In this document: positions 6,321 through 15,281 of the stretch, piece by piece
Layout of the letters: each line of letters starts with the position of its first letter
Numbering within the stretch: the stretch's first letter is position 1
Source: an uncultured Pseudomonadota bacterium
Lineage (GTDB): Bacteria > Pseudomonadota > Alphaproteobacteria > Rs-D84
Direction of reading: 5' to 3'
Assembly: GCA_902790415.1 (NCBI GenBank)
Contig: CADARU010000009.1
Span: forward strand, 1-45,993
Length of the DNA: 45,993 nt
Notes under the pieces: generated by a model
Told to the model about the DNA's origin: nothing
Database searches by the model: none
Seen by the model: the letters and a program-made list of their open reading frames with translations, nothing else
Program-made: the position numbers and the translations under genes

Positions 6321-7589
6321 CTATTGATTCATAGAATTAAAGAAATCGGTATTTGTTTTCGTTACACGCAATTTATCCAACAAGAATTCCATCGCCTCTA
6401 ACGTTCCCATTGGGTTTATAATGCGGCGCAAAACATACATCTTTGACAATATATCTTTGCCAACCAACAAATCTTCTTTGCGCGTACCGGACTTGGTAAT
6501 GTCAATCGCCGGATAAACACGTTTATCAGACAATTTTCTATCCAAAATGATTTCGCTGTTGCCGGTACCTTTGAATTCTTCAAAGATAACTTCGTCCATT
6601 TTCGACCCCGTATCAACCAACGCGGTTGCGATGATGGTCAAACTGCCCCCACCTTCAATATTACGGGCGGCACCAAAGAAACGTTTTGGTCTCTGTAATG
6701 CATAGGCATCAACACCACCAGTCAACACCTTGCCACTGGACGGGACAACGGTATTATAGGCACGTCCCAAACGTGTGATAGAATCCAACAATATCACAAC
6801 ATCTTGACCCGCTTCGACCAGACGTTTGGCCTTTTCAATAACCATTTCTGCGACCTGAATATGACGGGCGGCCGGTTCGTCAAATGTGGAAGAAATGACT
6901 TCGCCTTTGACACTGCGCTGCATATCTGTAACTTCTTCGGGACGTTCATCAATTAATAAAACAATCAGTTTTACTTCTGGATAATTTGTTGCAATAGAAT
7001 GCGCAATATTTTGCAACATAACCGTTTTACCGGTGCGCGGTGGTGCAACAATCAGTGAACGTTGTCCCCGACCGGTTGGGGAAATCAAATCTATTACACG
7101 CGCGGACAAATTGCGACCTTTATCGGTGTCTCCTTCAACTTCCATCTTTAATTGTTCATCCGGATACAGCGGTGTCATATCATCAAAAGACACACGATGA
7201 CGCAACTTTTCCGGATCATCACCATTTGCGCGTTCAATCGTTTCCAACGCGAAATAGCGCTCTGATTCATTTTGCGGTGCCTGAATTTGTCCTTCGATAT
7301 AATCGCCGGTCTTTAAACCGTACTTTTTAATCAGGTTTGGCGACACATACAAATCATCCGGCCCGGCCAGATAATTACTTTCCGGCGCACGCAAGAACCC
7401 AAAGCCATCTTGCATACGTTCCAAAACACCATCACCAATCAGGGTAATTTTATTATCCGCCGCAAATCCGCGCATAACCGCGAAACGCAGTTGTTGCACA
7501 TTTAATTGGGACGGGTTTTCAATTCCCATATCTTCCGCCATTTTCAACAGTTGTTGCGGCGATTTTGCCTTAATTTCATTTATATGCAT
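6321..7589 (-). CDS. rho: Transcription termination factor Rho
   Basis: 422 residues, the usual length for the short-insert type. The N-terminal helical domain (1-48) and the cold-shock-like RNA-binding domain (about 50-120, with [16 protein letters not shown]) are followed by the RecA-type ATPase. Walker A is PPRTGKT (183-189); Walker B is in [15 protein letters not shown]. The hexamer binds C-rich nascent RNA and pulls RNA polymerase off. The ATG at 7589 is chosen because aaaggatttttt precedes it. It is divergent from ssb and ends with its own hairpin terminator. Confidence 0.97.
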   Translation of the reverse strand: MHINEIKAKSPQQLLKMAEDMGIENPSQLNVQQLRFAVMRGFAADNKITLIGDGVLERMQDGFGFLRAPESNYLAGPDDLYVSPNLIKKYGLKTGDYIEGQIQAPQNESERYFALETIERANGDDPEKLRHRVSFDDMTPLYPDEQLKMEVEGDTDKGRNLSARVIDLISPTGRGQRSLIVAPPRTGKTVMLQNIAHSIATNYPEVKLIVLLIDERPEEVTDMQRSVKGEVISSTFDEPAARHIQVAEMVIEKAKRLVEAGQDVVILLDSITRLGRAYNTVVPSSGKVLTGGVDAYALQRPKRFFGAARNIEGGGSLTIIATALVDTGSKMDEVIFEEFKGTGNSEIILDRKLSDKRVYPAIDITKSGTRKEDLLVGKDILSKMYVLRRIINPMGTLEAMEFLLDKLRVTKTNTDFFNSMNQ

Positions 7590-7753
7590 AAAAAATCCTT
7601 TTGGAAGTTTCCCCACGACACAGAACGTGCCATGTTTTTGATGTCTTTATTATAATACATTTTTGGTTAAAAGTCAAGATTCTGTTTTTTCTTGCATTTA
7701 ATGATAAATATTGCTTCAATACAGTATAGTTGAAACAAACAAAGGAAGTGAAA

Positions 7754-8206
7754 ATGGCAGGAAGTATAAACAAAGTTATTTTAGTTGGTAATATCGGCCA
7801 AGATCCCCAGGTTCGCACAATGCAAAGTGGTCAAAAAGTGGTTAGTTTTTCATTGGCGACATCTGATCGTTGGCGCGACCGCGCGACCGGTGAACAAAAG
7901 GAACAAACCGAATGGCACCGCGTTGTTATCTTTAACCCGAATTTGGTAGAAGTTGCCGAACGCATGTTACAGAAAGGTACAAAATTGTATCTGGAAGGTT
8001 CCTTGCGCACCCGTAAATGGCAAAATCAACAAGGTGCGGATACATTTACGACCGAAGTTGTTTTGAATCAATTTGGTGGCACCATGGTAATTCTTAGCGG
8101 TGCAAAATCTGTTGAATCTGGTGCGATGGGCCCAAGTGCCACAGCGGCACCGGCACCAGCCGAAGAAATTTCGATTTCGGAAATCGGCGATGACATTCCA
8201 TTTTAA
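7754..8206 (+). CDS. ssb: Single-stranded DNA-binding protein
   Basis: 150 residues. The OB fold occupies 1-110 (starting [18 protein letters not shown], with the ssDNA-contacting [18 protein letters not shown] segment). A short Ala/Pro linker leads to the acidic tip [10 protein letters not shown], which recruits replication and repair partners. The tail is shorter than in many proteobacteria. The internal ATG at 7754 is chosen since aaggaagtg precedes it and it matches the family start. The gene has its own terminator. Confidence 0.96.
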   Translation: MAGSINKVILVGNIGQDPQVRTMQSGQKVVSFSLATSDRWRDRATGEQKEQTEWHRVVIFNPNLVEVAERMLQKGTKLYLEGSLRTRKWQNQQGADTFTTEVVLNQFGGTMVILSGAKSVESGAMGPSATAAPAPAEEISISEIGDDIPF

Positions 8207-9571
<1,365 letters not shown>

Positions 9572-9579
9572 GAATCGAT

Positions 9580-9783
9580 ATGCAAACGGCAGAATTGATT
9601 TTAAACATTAAATATATTGTCGCAGGTATGCTCTGTGTTGGTATTGTACTGGCACCGGCATACCTGGCGGCCAAGACCGGCAAAGGCAAGGTCGATGCAA
9701 TGCGAATCCGTCTGGCATCATGGGTGTTTGGATGGACGATTATCGGATGGCTGTTGGCATTGTTTTGGGCCGTAAAGAAATAA
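9580..9783 (+). CDS. Small two-helix membrane protein, superinfection-immunity-like
   Basis: 67 residues with two hydrophobic segments (about 10-30 and 46-64). The C-terminal half, with FGWTIIGWLLALFWAV, matches the pattern GWTxIGWxxALxWA of the T4 Imm-like superinfection-immunity family, which is also common on ordinary chromosomes. Phage Imm blocks DNA injection; that role here is only a possibility. The start is 8 bases after eno with no strong ribosome-binding site, so translation may depend on coupling to eno. Confidence 0.65.
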   Translation: MQTAELILNIKYIVAGMLCVGIVLAPAYLAAKTGKGKVDAMRIRLASWVFGWTIIGWLLALFWAVKK

Positions 9784-9784
9784 C

Positions 9785-10528
9785 CTATTCTTCACAATCC
9801 GATGTTTTTGTTGCCTCACAACTAACAACATCTATCTTGGTTTTCGGTAGCCGTTTTTGTGATTTTAATTCTTCGTATTCTTTCCGAAACTCTTCATCAC
9901 CATCAAAAAGGTCAACACCTTCTTCTTTCGCCCAATTAACCAAATTTTCAAAGCTCATATTACGTTTTTCATAACAATAAAAGCCCTTCGCGGTTTTGCA
10001 TTGTTCTTTTAATTTTGTGGTGCGTTGCTTTTCGGTATCATCTTTCAAAATTATCGTCTTATTACCAGTGGTATTAAAATCTACGTCTTTAACTGACTCC
10101 AAAAAGGCAGATTTATAAATTAACTCTATTGTTTTATCTTCTTCTTTTATTATTTGTTTTTCTGTGGATTTAATTTGTTTTTCTAAATCTTTTTGTTTGT
10201 TGTGTAACATAACGTTACCCGCAACGCCCGCCGCGGTTAAACCTAATGTCGATATGCCGGCAATTTTGAAACCATTGACTTTTTTGGCACATTGTTCCAA
10301 TTTTGCCATTTTTCTGTTTTTTTCGGCAACCAATTGCGACAAAGACGAAACACCACCAGCATAGTTAACGAACGCGACACCCGATTCTTTTACAACCGCC
10401 GCATTAACCGACATTATAAAGAAACAAATAAAACCAGAAACACAACCGGATACAATTATCCGATTAAGACCGCCAGGCTTTATTTTTTCTCTCTCTAGAT
10501 TTCCGCGGTTTTCTGAAAATTGTTTCAT
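9785..10528 (-). CDS. Coiled-coil membrane protein, paralogue of the 21439-22845 product
   Basis: 247 residues. The N-terminus has a hydrophobic segment (IIVSGCVSGFICFFIMSVNAA) that is a signal peptide or anchor. Then comes a segment shared with the 468-residue protein encoded at 21439-22845: EKNRKMAKLEQCAKKV followed by GFKIAGISTLGLTAAG, which contains a second hydrophobic stretch. A coiled coil (KDLEKQIKSTEKQIIKEED) follows, then a charged C-terminus with several cysteines. The family is unknown to me. The ATG at 10528 has ggaggg upstream, and TATAAT lies at 10563-10568. It is convergent with eno and the small membrane protein. Confidence 0.75.
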   Translation of the reverse strand: MKQFSENRGNLEREKIKPGGLNRIIVSGCVSGFICFFIMSVNAAVVKESGVAFVNYAGGVSSLSQLVAEKNRKMAKLEQCAKKVNGFKIAGISTLGLTAAGVAGNVMLHNKQKDLEKQIKSTEKQIIKEEDKTIELIYKSAFLESVKDVDFNTTGNKTIILKDDTEKQRTTKLKEQCKTAKGFYCYEKRNMSFENLVNWAKEEGVDLFDGDEEFRKEYEELKSQKRLPKTKIDVVSCEATKTSDCEE

Positions 10529-10562
10529 ACGCGCCCTCCGTAAACTGTTTTTTAACACAAGA

Positions 10563-10571
10563 ATTATATCA
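10563..10571 (-). promoter_or_regulatory. Extended -10 promoter of the coiled-coil protein gene
   Basis: Minus-strand TGATATAAT, 35 bases upstream of the ATG at 10528. The terminator of the second array's outermost unit lies just beyond it. Confidence 0.55.
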
Positions 10572-10626
10572 TATCCCTACCCCAAACTCAAATAAAACGT
10601 GCCCCGGTGGGCAAGTTTTGAAACTG

Positions 10627-10712
10627 TAGTTGTGTCTGGTGTGCAATTTGCGAGCCGACATAATCAAAATCGGGCAAGAGATTGATGAGGGAAAAGAGAA
10701 ACTAAGATTACA
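10627..10712 (+). repeat. Border segment B, copy 3
   Basis: Starts TAGTTGTG where other copies have TGGTTGTG, and continues with the frame LRADIIKIGQEIDEGKEKL. It is nearly identical to copy 5 (12501) across gcgagccgacataatcaaaa and beyond. Confidence 0.6.
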
Positions 10713-10813
10713 TGATTTACATTGATAACCTTATTTTTTCTTTTGAATAACAATCATTATATGTGCACTTAAAGACAGCATATCTGGATGGTCACAAATT
10801 GAAAAATGTAAAT

Positions 10814-11611
10814 CTAACCATTTCTTATTGCGATTTCATTAAACTCTTTATGTGTATTTTGGTTCGGCCATTCAAGAGCAACCTGATGCAACAATTTTGT
10901 GTTTTTAGCGGTTTTTAATACCAAATCTTTCAGTTCACTTGGCCAATAAAAATGTGCATAGGAACAACCCACAAACCAATTATCATCACCTGTCTGTGTC
11001 AGTATGTTTGTTTCGTTCCAAAAATCTTTTTCGCTTTTATATCCATATGATTTTAAATATTCTTTAAAATCTTTGACACATAAATTCAATACCGCTGGTC
11101 GTGCCATCACAGATATAAATATGGTTGCCCCAGGTTTAGCAACGCGAACCAATTCTCTGATTGCTTTTTTGCGTTCATCTTCTGTACGCAAATGTGATAA
11201 TGGTCCGCCAATGCATAAAACCATATCAAACGAATTGTCTTTATATGGCAAATCTGTAATGGAACCCAAATCTACAGAATCGACAAAATTACCAACACGA
11301 TGTTGTTTAATTTTTCGTTTGGCGACTTCTAATTCTTTATCCGAAATGTCTAACAAAGTCATATGATATCCTTGTTTCGCCAAATCGACTGTATATCGCC
11401 CAGGTCCACCACCGGCATCCAAAATCTTCATGCCTTTTTTAAGATATTTTTTATAAAAAAACTCTGTAGTTTGAAATTCCAACATATGCGCCGCATTTTT
11501 TGTCGTTCGTGTGAATTCTTTTTCTGCAGATTCATTATAAAAATCTTTCACAGAGACACCATTTTTGCGTTTCTTTGGTTTAACAAATAACGATTTAATA
11601 AAACGAAACAT
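10814..11611 (-). CDS. Class I SAM-dependent methyltransferase
   Basis: 265 residues. A Methyltransf_11-type Rossmann domain spans about 55-170: motif I is LDAGGGPG (64-71), the acidic end of strand 2 is LLDIS (86-90), and motif IV is FDMVLCIGGPLSHL. The N-terminus is basic. The substrate cannot be told from sequence; small molecules are likelier than DNA given the layout. It starts at 11611 with agggagaaaag upstream and the extended -10 TGGTATAAT. It stands alone in its unit and is AT-rich by eye compared with core genes. Confidence 0.85.
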   Translation of the reverse strand: MFRFIKSLFVKPKKRKNGVSVKDFYNESAEKEFTRTTKNAAHMLEFQTTEFFYKKYLKKGMKILDAGGGPGRYTVDLAKQGYHMTLLDISDKELEVAKRKIKQHRVGNFVDSVDLGSITDLPYKDNSFDMVLCIGGPLSHLRTEDERKKAIRELVRVAKPGATIFISVMARPAVLNLCVKDFKEYLKSYGYKSEKDFWNETNILTQTGDDNWFVGCSYAHFYWPSELKDLVLKTAKNTKLLHQVALEWPNQNTHKEFNEIAIRNG

Positions 11612-11637
11612 TACTTTTCTCCCTGCCCATTTAGTGT

Positions 11638-11646
11638 ATTATACCA
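11638..11646 (-). promoter_or_regulatory. Extended -10 promoter (TGGTATAAT) of the methyltransferase gene
   Basis: It lies 4 bases after the TTCGAA hairpin (11650-11702), the same spacing style as in units c and 2. Confidence 0.6.
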
Positions 11647-11649
11647 CAA

Positions 11650-11702
11650 AAGTTCGAAAATGCAAAAATATCATCATTTTCCAAAACCAAACTTTCAAAC
11701 TC
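11650..11702. repeat. TTCGAA hairpin (A element, copy 3)
   Basis: Arms aagttcgaaaa and actttcaaact, the second with one change, enclose an AT-rich interior. The flank cggtgaaaatattaga matches copy 5. Confidence 0.6.
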
Positions 11703-11760
11703 GGTGAAAATATTAGAACCCAAAAAGAAACACCGCCTTTATTGGCGGGGTTGTACATCT

Positions 11761-11850
11761 TGGTTGTGCTATCTGTGCAATTCGCGAGCTGATATAATAA
11801 AACTCGGACAAGAGATTGAACTTCTTAAAGATAAATTAAGGTTAGTAAAT
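11761..11850 (+). repeat. Border segment B, copy 4
   Basis: Begins TGGTTGTGCTATCTGTGCA, identical to copy 5 for the first 20 bases, then SRADIIKLGQEIELLKDKL in frame with several synonymous differences from copy 5. Confidence 0.6.
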
Positions 11851-11863
11851 TTAATATGGTTTG

Positions 11864-12352
11864 TTATAACGCTTTTATATTTTTTTTACATATTTTGTAG
11901 ATTTTTGTGTGTTTTGGAATTTTATTCAATATGATAGGCAGAGTGTCTTCGTCATAGTTCCATGTCCATTTTATTCCTTCTAGTAGTCCATGCAGTGTTT
12001 CCTTATAAGTTGTTTGTTCCATACCGAGTTTACGTCTAATGTACCGTTTAATTTGACGCCAAACACATGTGGTGCGTGATGGTGATACAATATGTATTTC
12101 TGTTGCTCTTTTTAAAATAGGATTTACCCAGTCAGAAAATGATGCGCCCTCGGTTATCCATTTTTCTGTAGCTGCAATTTTTGATGCCATACGTGTTCGT
12201 TCTGATTCACTACGTTTGCGTGAGACAGAACCTGAATTATCGTGATATATTTCGTCTAGATGGCATAACGGCAATTTTTTTGAAGTAGCCAGTTTGCGTG
12301 CGTATGTAGTTTTTCCAGAACCTGGTGCACCAATAATATGAATTCGTGGCAT
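11864..12352 (-). CDS. P-loop kinase-like protein (adenylate-kinase/FlaR-like)
   Basis: 162 residues. Walker A is GAPGSGKTT (8-16), followed by HLDEIYHD (31-38), with an acidic residue typical of the substrate-side loop in small P-loop kinases often annotated as DNA topology modulation protein FlaR or adenylate kinase-like. WITEGASFSDW and an arginine-rich lid (RQIKRYIRRKLG) follow. It probably phosphorylates a small molecule; the substrate is unknown. The ATG follows caaggattatatt. It is a single gene in its own unit, and the basic C-terminus runs close to the border repeat. Confidence 0.8.
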   Translation of the reverse strand: MPRIHIIGAPGSGKTTYARKLATSKKLPLCHLDEIYHDNSGSVSRKRSESERTRMASKIAATEKWITEGASFSDWVNPILKRATEIHIVSPSRTTCVWRQIKRYIRRKLGMEQTTYKETLHGLLEGIKWTWNYDEDTLPIILNKIPKHTKIYKICKKNIKAL

Positions 12353-12390
12353 AATATAATCCTTGTTTGTTCATGCGAATTATATCATAA

Positions 12391-12443
12391 AAGTTCGAAA
12401 TTCCAAAAAAATTGAGATTTTTCTAAAACAAACTTTCGAACTC
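12391..12443. repeat. TTCGAA hairpin (A element, copy 4)
   Basis: Outer arms aagttcgaaa and tttcgaactc. It lies 3 bases before the minus-strand extended -10 box of unit 2. Confidence 0.6.
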
Positions 12444-12500
12444 ACAGGAACTATTGCTAAACAAACAAAAAACCGCTCTGAAACGAACGGTTGTCTATCT

Positions 12501-12590
12501 TGGTTGTGCTATCTGTGCAGTTCGCGAGCCGACATAATCAAAATCGGGCAAGAGATTGAAGAGATGAAAGATAAACTAAATATACTGAAT
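12501..12590 (+). repeat. Border segment B, copy 5
   Basis: Begins TGGTTGTGCTATCTG; in frame it gives WLCYLCSSRADIIKIGQEIE and continues to a stop at 12597-12599. On the minus strand it ends tagcacaacca and runs into a terminator. Confidence 0.6.
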
Positions 12591-12630
12591 TTGCATTGAA
12601 ATTTTAGCATTTTTTGATATAATTACAGAC

Positions 12631-13173
12631 ATGGAAAATAAAGTAAAAACTCTTTATCATGGTTCCGGAATAGAAATAACCGATGGTTTTATTCGTGTAA
12701 AGCCGGCTTATTTAACAAAAAACAACCAACCAATAACCGCTGTGTTCGCGTTGGCTGATTTCGTGCATGCTAAACTTTATGCTATTATGAGATTAGTGGC
12801 TGGTGAAGGTAAAATGTCGCCATGTGAAAGAAATGCTGTATACATTCAAAGAATAAATAAAGATATTCCAAAAAAAGCCTATGTTTATGAATTAGATTCT
12901 GATGGTTTTCAACAGGATATGAGTGGCAGTTATTATTGTTTAACAGACAAAAAGATAAAAAACATTATTGAAATTGATGTTATGCAAGAAATCAAAACCG
13001 GTGATTTAAAAGTATATGTTTTAAAAAATGAGTTCAATATTAAAAACATGTCTAGAGATGCATGGAAAGAAATTCTTAAAGATAAAAGCAAATTTGAGTT
13101 ATATAAACCAGACTCAAAAAATATTGATATGGCGATTTTATCACAAATGAAAGATTTAAGTTTTAACAAATAA
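12631..13173 (+). CDS. Unknown protein, possible ADP-ribosyltransferase fold
   Basis: 180 residues. The N-terminal KTLYHGSG (6-13) resembles the [YH]HG[ST] motif at the start of ADP-ribosyltransferase-like domains, and FALADFVHAKLYA may follow as the NAD-binding segment. No clear catalytic glutamate motif can be named, so the call is tentative. There is no signal peptide. The codon composition is very AT-rich. The extended -10 TGATATAAT (12615-12623) lies only about 7 bases before the ATG, with no ribosome-binding site, so the mRNA may be nearly leaderless. It is the only gene in its unit. Confidence 0.65.
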   Translation: MENKVKTLYHGSGIEITDGFIRVKPAYLTKNNQPITAVFALADFVHAKLYAIMRLVAGEGKMSPCERNAVYIQRINKDIPKKAYVYELDSDGFQQDMSGSYYCLTDKKIKNIIEIDVMQEIKTGDLKVYVLKNEFNIKNMSRDAWKEILKDKSKFELYKPDSKNIDMAILSQMKDLSFNK

Positions 13174-13180
13174 TCTAAAA

Positions 13181-13233
13181 AAGTTCGAAAATAGCAATTT
13201 TTTGCTATTTTTCAAAAACAAACTTTCGAACTC
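13181..13233. repeat. TTCGAA hairpin (A element, copy 5)
   Basis: gttcgaaaatagcaa pairs with ttgctattttt and tttcgaac, leaving an unpaired aaaaacaaac bulge on one side. It lies just after the stop of the 12631-13173 gene and may also act as its terminator. Confidence 0.6.
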
Positions 13234-13289
13234 GGTGAAAATATTAGAAACCAAAAGAAAACTTGCCCCGATGGGCAAGTTTTGAAACT

Positions 13290-13312
13290 TTGGTTGGGGT
13301 GTGCGGGCGAAA
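13290..13312 (+). repeat. Left 23-bp terminal inverted repeat of unit 4
   Basis: ttggttggggtgtgcgggcg plus aaa; it is the perfect inverse of 14005-14027 on the other side of the exonuclease gene. Confidence 0.8.
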
Positions 13313-13370
13313 CGCGAGTTGTTAGCACACAGTTTTTATGATACAATATCCTTATTAATATAGGTGAAAG

Positions 13371-13991
13371 ATGTCTTTTATAATTTTTGATACAGAATAT
13401 ACATCGTGGTGCGGCTGTCAGGAAAAGGGATGGCGCGGAAAACAAAAACGTGAAATAGTCCAAATTTCCGCTATACGCGTATCAAATGATTTACGTGTCT
13501 TGGATACTTTTAATGTTTTGTGTAAACCAGTTATAAATCCTGTTTTATCAAATTACTTTGTCCAATTGACAGGGATAACAAATAAACAAATTCAATTAAA
13601 GGGTATTTCTTTTAAGAGTGCGTATAAAAAATTCAGAAAGTTTGTCGGCAAATCGCAATGTTTATCACATGGGTATGGTGGCAAATGGGACGATAAATGC
13701 GATGGTGATATCATATTGGAAAATTTAAGATTGTATAATATGCCCATTGATGACGATGTAATTTATCACAATATTTCGGCATGGCTAATTCCAGAATACA
13801 AAAAAATCAGATTAAAAGAACATCCAAAAAATTCTGGCAAAATCGCAAAGATTTTACATATGGATTCAAAAATAAAAAAACTGGGTATAGACGAACATAA
13901 TGCATTATATGATTCTTACTCTATTTTAATTGGAATAAAATATTTTCGAGATGATTTGCCAAGTTTGTTAAAAAAATTGAAATACAATTAG
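13371..13991 (+). CDS. DEDDh-family 3'-5' exonuclease
   Basis: 206 residues. The RNase T / DnaQ-type exonuclease core is visible: Asp7 and Glu9 in FDTEY, an acidic cluster KWDDKCDGD (105-113) at the ExoII position, and His176/Asp181 in EHNALYDS, the DEDDh signature. Such enzymes trim DNA or RNA 3' ends; KapD- and ERI-1-like proteins are the nearest type I can name. No other domain is present. The start is supported by a weak aggtgaaag and an upstream extended -10-like TGATACAAT (13339-13347). The gene is enclosed by unit-specific inverted repeats. Confidence 0.85.
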   Translation: MSFIIFDTEYTSWCGCQEKGWRGKQKREIVQISAIRVSNDLRVLDTFNVLCKPVINPVLSNYFVQLTGITNKQIQLKGISFKSAYKKFRKFVGKSQCLSHGYGGKWDDKCDGDIILENLRLYNMPIDDDVIYHNISAWLIPEYKKIRLKEHPKNSGKIAKILHMDSKIKKLGIDEHNALYDSYSILIGIKYFRDDLPSLLKKLKYN

Positions 13992-14004
13992 AAAATAAGT
14001 AATA

Positions 14005-14027
14005 TTTCGCCCGCACACCCCAACCAA
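14005..14027 (-). repeat. Right 23-bp terminal inverted repeat of unit 4
   Basis: Perfect inverse of 13290-13312; on the plus strand it ends accccaacca before agatagac. Confidence 0.8.
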
Positions 14028-14111
14028 GATAGACAAATAAAGTATTTAAAGCGGTTTCGGGTTGGTTTTGAAATATTTTACTTGGTTCGAATGTTTTTAG
14101 TGATTTATTAG

Positions 14112-14165
14112 TAGTTCGAAAGTGTTAATAACGACATAAAAATTCAAGAACAAACTTTCGAACTC
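14112..14165. repeat. TTCGAA hairpin (A element, copy 6)
   Basis: Arms gttcgaaagt and actttcgaac. The sequence gtgttaataacgacataaaa between them is identical to copy 7 (15175-15227), so units 4 and 5 share a recent intergenic segment. Confidence 0.65.
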
Positions 14166-14219
14166 ACCAAAGCCTTATATTTCAAACAAAAAATGCCCCG
14201 AAGGACATTTTGTTAACTT

Positions 14220-14237
14220 TGGTTGTGGTGTGTGGGC
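14220..14237 (+). repeat. Left 18-bp terminal inverted repeat of unit 5
   Basis: tggttgtggtgtgtgggc, the perfect inverse of 15071-15088. It differs from the unit 4 repeat at several positions, and each difference is matched in its own partner. Confidence 0.8.
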
Positions 14238-14301
14238 GATACGCGAGTTGTTATCATGCTGTTTTTGTGATAGAATTGTTGTGTATGTTTTGGAGGGTAA
14301 T

Positions 14302-15066
14302 ATGAAGTCATGGGAAAAAGCATTAGATAAGTTTTTGCACCGATATATAAACGAACCTTGGTTTGAGGGTGCCTTGTTATGTGGTAGTTATGCAGCTGGC
14401 AATCAGAATAAGTTTTCTGATATAGATGTGACAATTGTTGCTTCTGATGATATTGGGTGGCAAGAAAAATCTAATTGTTATGTTGATGGTTTTTTGATGG
14501 AATACATTATTCAACCTGTTTATAAATATCAAGAATATATGAAATCTGGATACGAAAATAATGCAATGCTAAATCAAAATATGTTTGCATATGGCAAGAT
14601 TTTATATGACAAACGTGGTGTAGTAAAAAAACTAAAACAACAATCGATTCGTGATTTAAAAAAGCCATTTAAACATAAATCAAAGTATGCAAATGATTTT
14701 ATGAAATATCATTTATGGGAAATGTATGATGAATTAAAATCTTTAAAACACGATGGTTATCATACAGATTTAATGTATTGGACTTTGGTCAATTATTTAA
14801 TAACGGCATATGCTAATTTTAATTGTTTGTGGCAATTACCAAAAGCTAAAATAGAAAAGTTTCTGACAGATAAGGAATATGCAAAAAGATACCATGCAGA
14901 TAGATTGCCAGATAAAAAATTCACAAACTTGCTTATGGATTGTTTCAGGGCAAAAACGAAAGATAAAATGTCTGCTGTTGAGAAATTATATAATTATGTT
15001 ATTAAATCTGGTGGTGGGTTTGATATTGGAAAATTTCGTGGTTATCAAAAAATTGAAAAAAAATAG
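14302..15066 (+). CDS. Stand-alone nucleotidyltransferase (Pol-beta-like fold)
   Basis: 254 residues. The nucleotidyltransferase signature is GS-x10-DxD: Gly28-Ser29 in LLCGSYAAG, then Asp40 and Asp42 in FSDIDVTIV. The following region is alpha-helical, like aminoglycoside adenylyl- and nucleotidyltransferases or Lnu-type enzymes, which transfer AMP to small molecules; this is not proof of resistance. The ATG at 14302 is chosen because ggagggtaat precedes it; the frame is open upstream but crosses the border repeat. The promoter is TGATAGAAT (14268-14276). It lies between 18-bp inverted repeats. Confidence 0.82.
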   Translation: MKSWEKALDKFLHRYINEPWFEGALLCGSYAAGNQNKFSDIDVTIVASDDIGWQEKSNCYVDGFLMEYIIQPVYKYQEYMKSGYENNAMLNQNMFAYGKILYDKRGVVKKLKQQSIRDLKKPFKHKSKYANDFMKYHLWEMYDELKSLKHDGYHTDLMYWTLVNYLITAYANFNCLWQLPKAKIEKFLTDKEYAKRYHADRLPDKKFTNLLMDCFRAKTKDKMSAVEKLYNYVIKSGGGFDIGKFRGYQKIEKK

Positions 15067-15070
15067 TTTT

Positions 15071-15088
15071 GCCCACACACCACAACCA
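15071..15088 (-). repeat. Right 18-bp terminal inverted repeat of unit 5
   Basis: gcccacacaccacaacca, the perfect inverse of 14220-14237, starting 4 bases after the stop codon of the nucleotidyltransferase gene. Confidence 0.8.
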
Positions 15089-15174
15089 TTTTGAACAAAA
15101 AGACCGGTTAGAGCAGATTTGCATTAGTTTTATAAGATTGTTGTTGGTTCGAATGTTTTTAGCGTATTACAAGT

Positions 15175-15227
15175 GGTTCGAAAGTGTTAATAACGACATA
15201 AAAATTCAAAAACAAACTTTCGAACTC
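15175..15227. repeat. TTCGAA hairpin (A element, copy 7)
   Basis: Almost identical to copy 6, including the upstream segment ttggttcgaatgtttttag (about 15153-15171). Confidence 0.65.
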
Positions 15228-15281
15228 ACCAACCCCTTGTATTCTAAACAAAAAATGCCCCGAAGAGCATTTTGTTAACTA

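Larger units (their letters stand above)
10627..11760 (-). mobile_element. Array II, unit 1 (outermost): methyltransferase unit
   Basis: Read on the minus strand: terminator (about 11748-11725), TTCGAA hairpin (11702-11650), TGGTATAAT promoter, methyltransferase gene (11611-10814), then border B copy 3 ending in acacaacta at 10627, a degenerate form of ACCA. A further terminator follows (about 10618-10587). Gene and unit have the same direction. Confidence 0.55.
11761..12500 (-). mobile_element. Array II, unit 2: P-loop kinase-like unit
   Basis: Minus-strand order: terminator (about 12493-12466), TTCGAA hairpin (12443-12391), TGATATAAT (12387-12379), gene (12352-11864), border B copy 4 (11850-11761) ending tagcacaacca. 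Gene and unit are co-oriented. Confidence 0.55.
12501..13290 (-). mobile_element. Array II, unit 3: unit with a plus-strand gene
   Basis: Bounded by the TGGT at 12501 and the TGGT at 13291. It contains border B copy 5 (12501-12590), the plus-strand gene 12631-13173 with its TGATATAAT promoter, the TTCGAA hairpin (13181-13233) and a terminator (13256-13283). The gene runs opposite to the tRNA-defined direction of the unit. Confidence 0.55.
13291..14219 (-). mobile_element. Array II, unit 4: exonuclease unit with perfect inverted ends
   Basis: Bounded by TGGT at 13291 and 14220. A plus-strand gene (13371-13991) sits between 23-bp inverted repeats (13290-13312, 14005-14027). Beyond the right repeat are the TTCGAA hairpin (14112-14165) and terminator (14186-14213). 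The right repeat ends cacaccccaacca, again tRNA-like. Confidence 0.6.
14220..15281 (-). mobile_element. Array II, unit 5: nucleotidyltransferase unit with perfect inverted ends
   Basis: Bounded by TGGT at 14220 and 15282. It contains the 18-bp inverted repeats (14220-14237, 15071-15088), the plus-strand gene 14302-15066, the TTCGAA hairpin (15175-15227) and a terminator (15249-15276). The overall plan equals unit 4 with different cargo. Confidence 0.6.

Noticed and set aside
11704..11934. Open frame through border B copy 4 into the kinase gene
   Set aside because: Frame and start differ from the other copies, and it runs antisense into 11864-12352.
12363..12599. Open frame across a promoter, TTCGAA hairpin and border B
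   Set aside because: The ATG lies in the promoter of the divergent gene and the start is not conserved between copies; only the B segment shows codon-like conservation.
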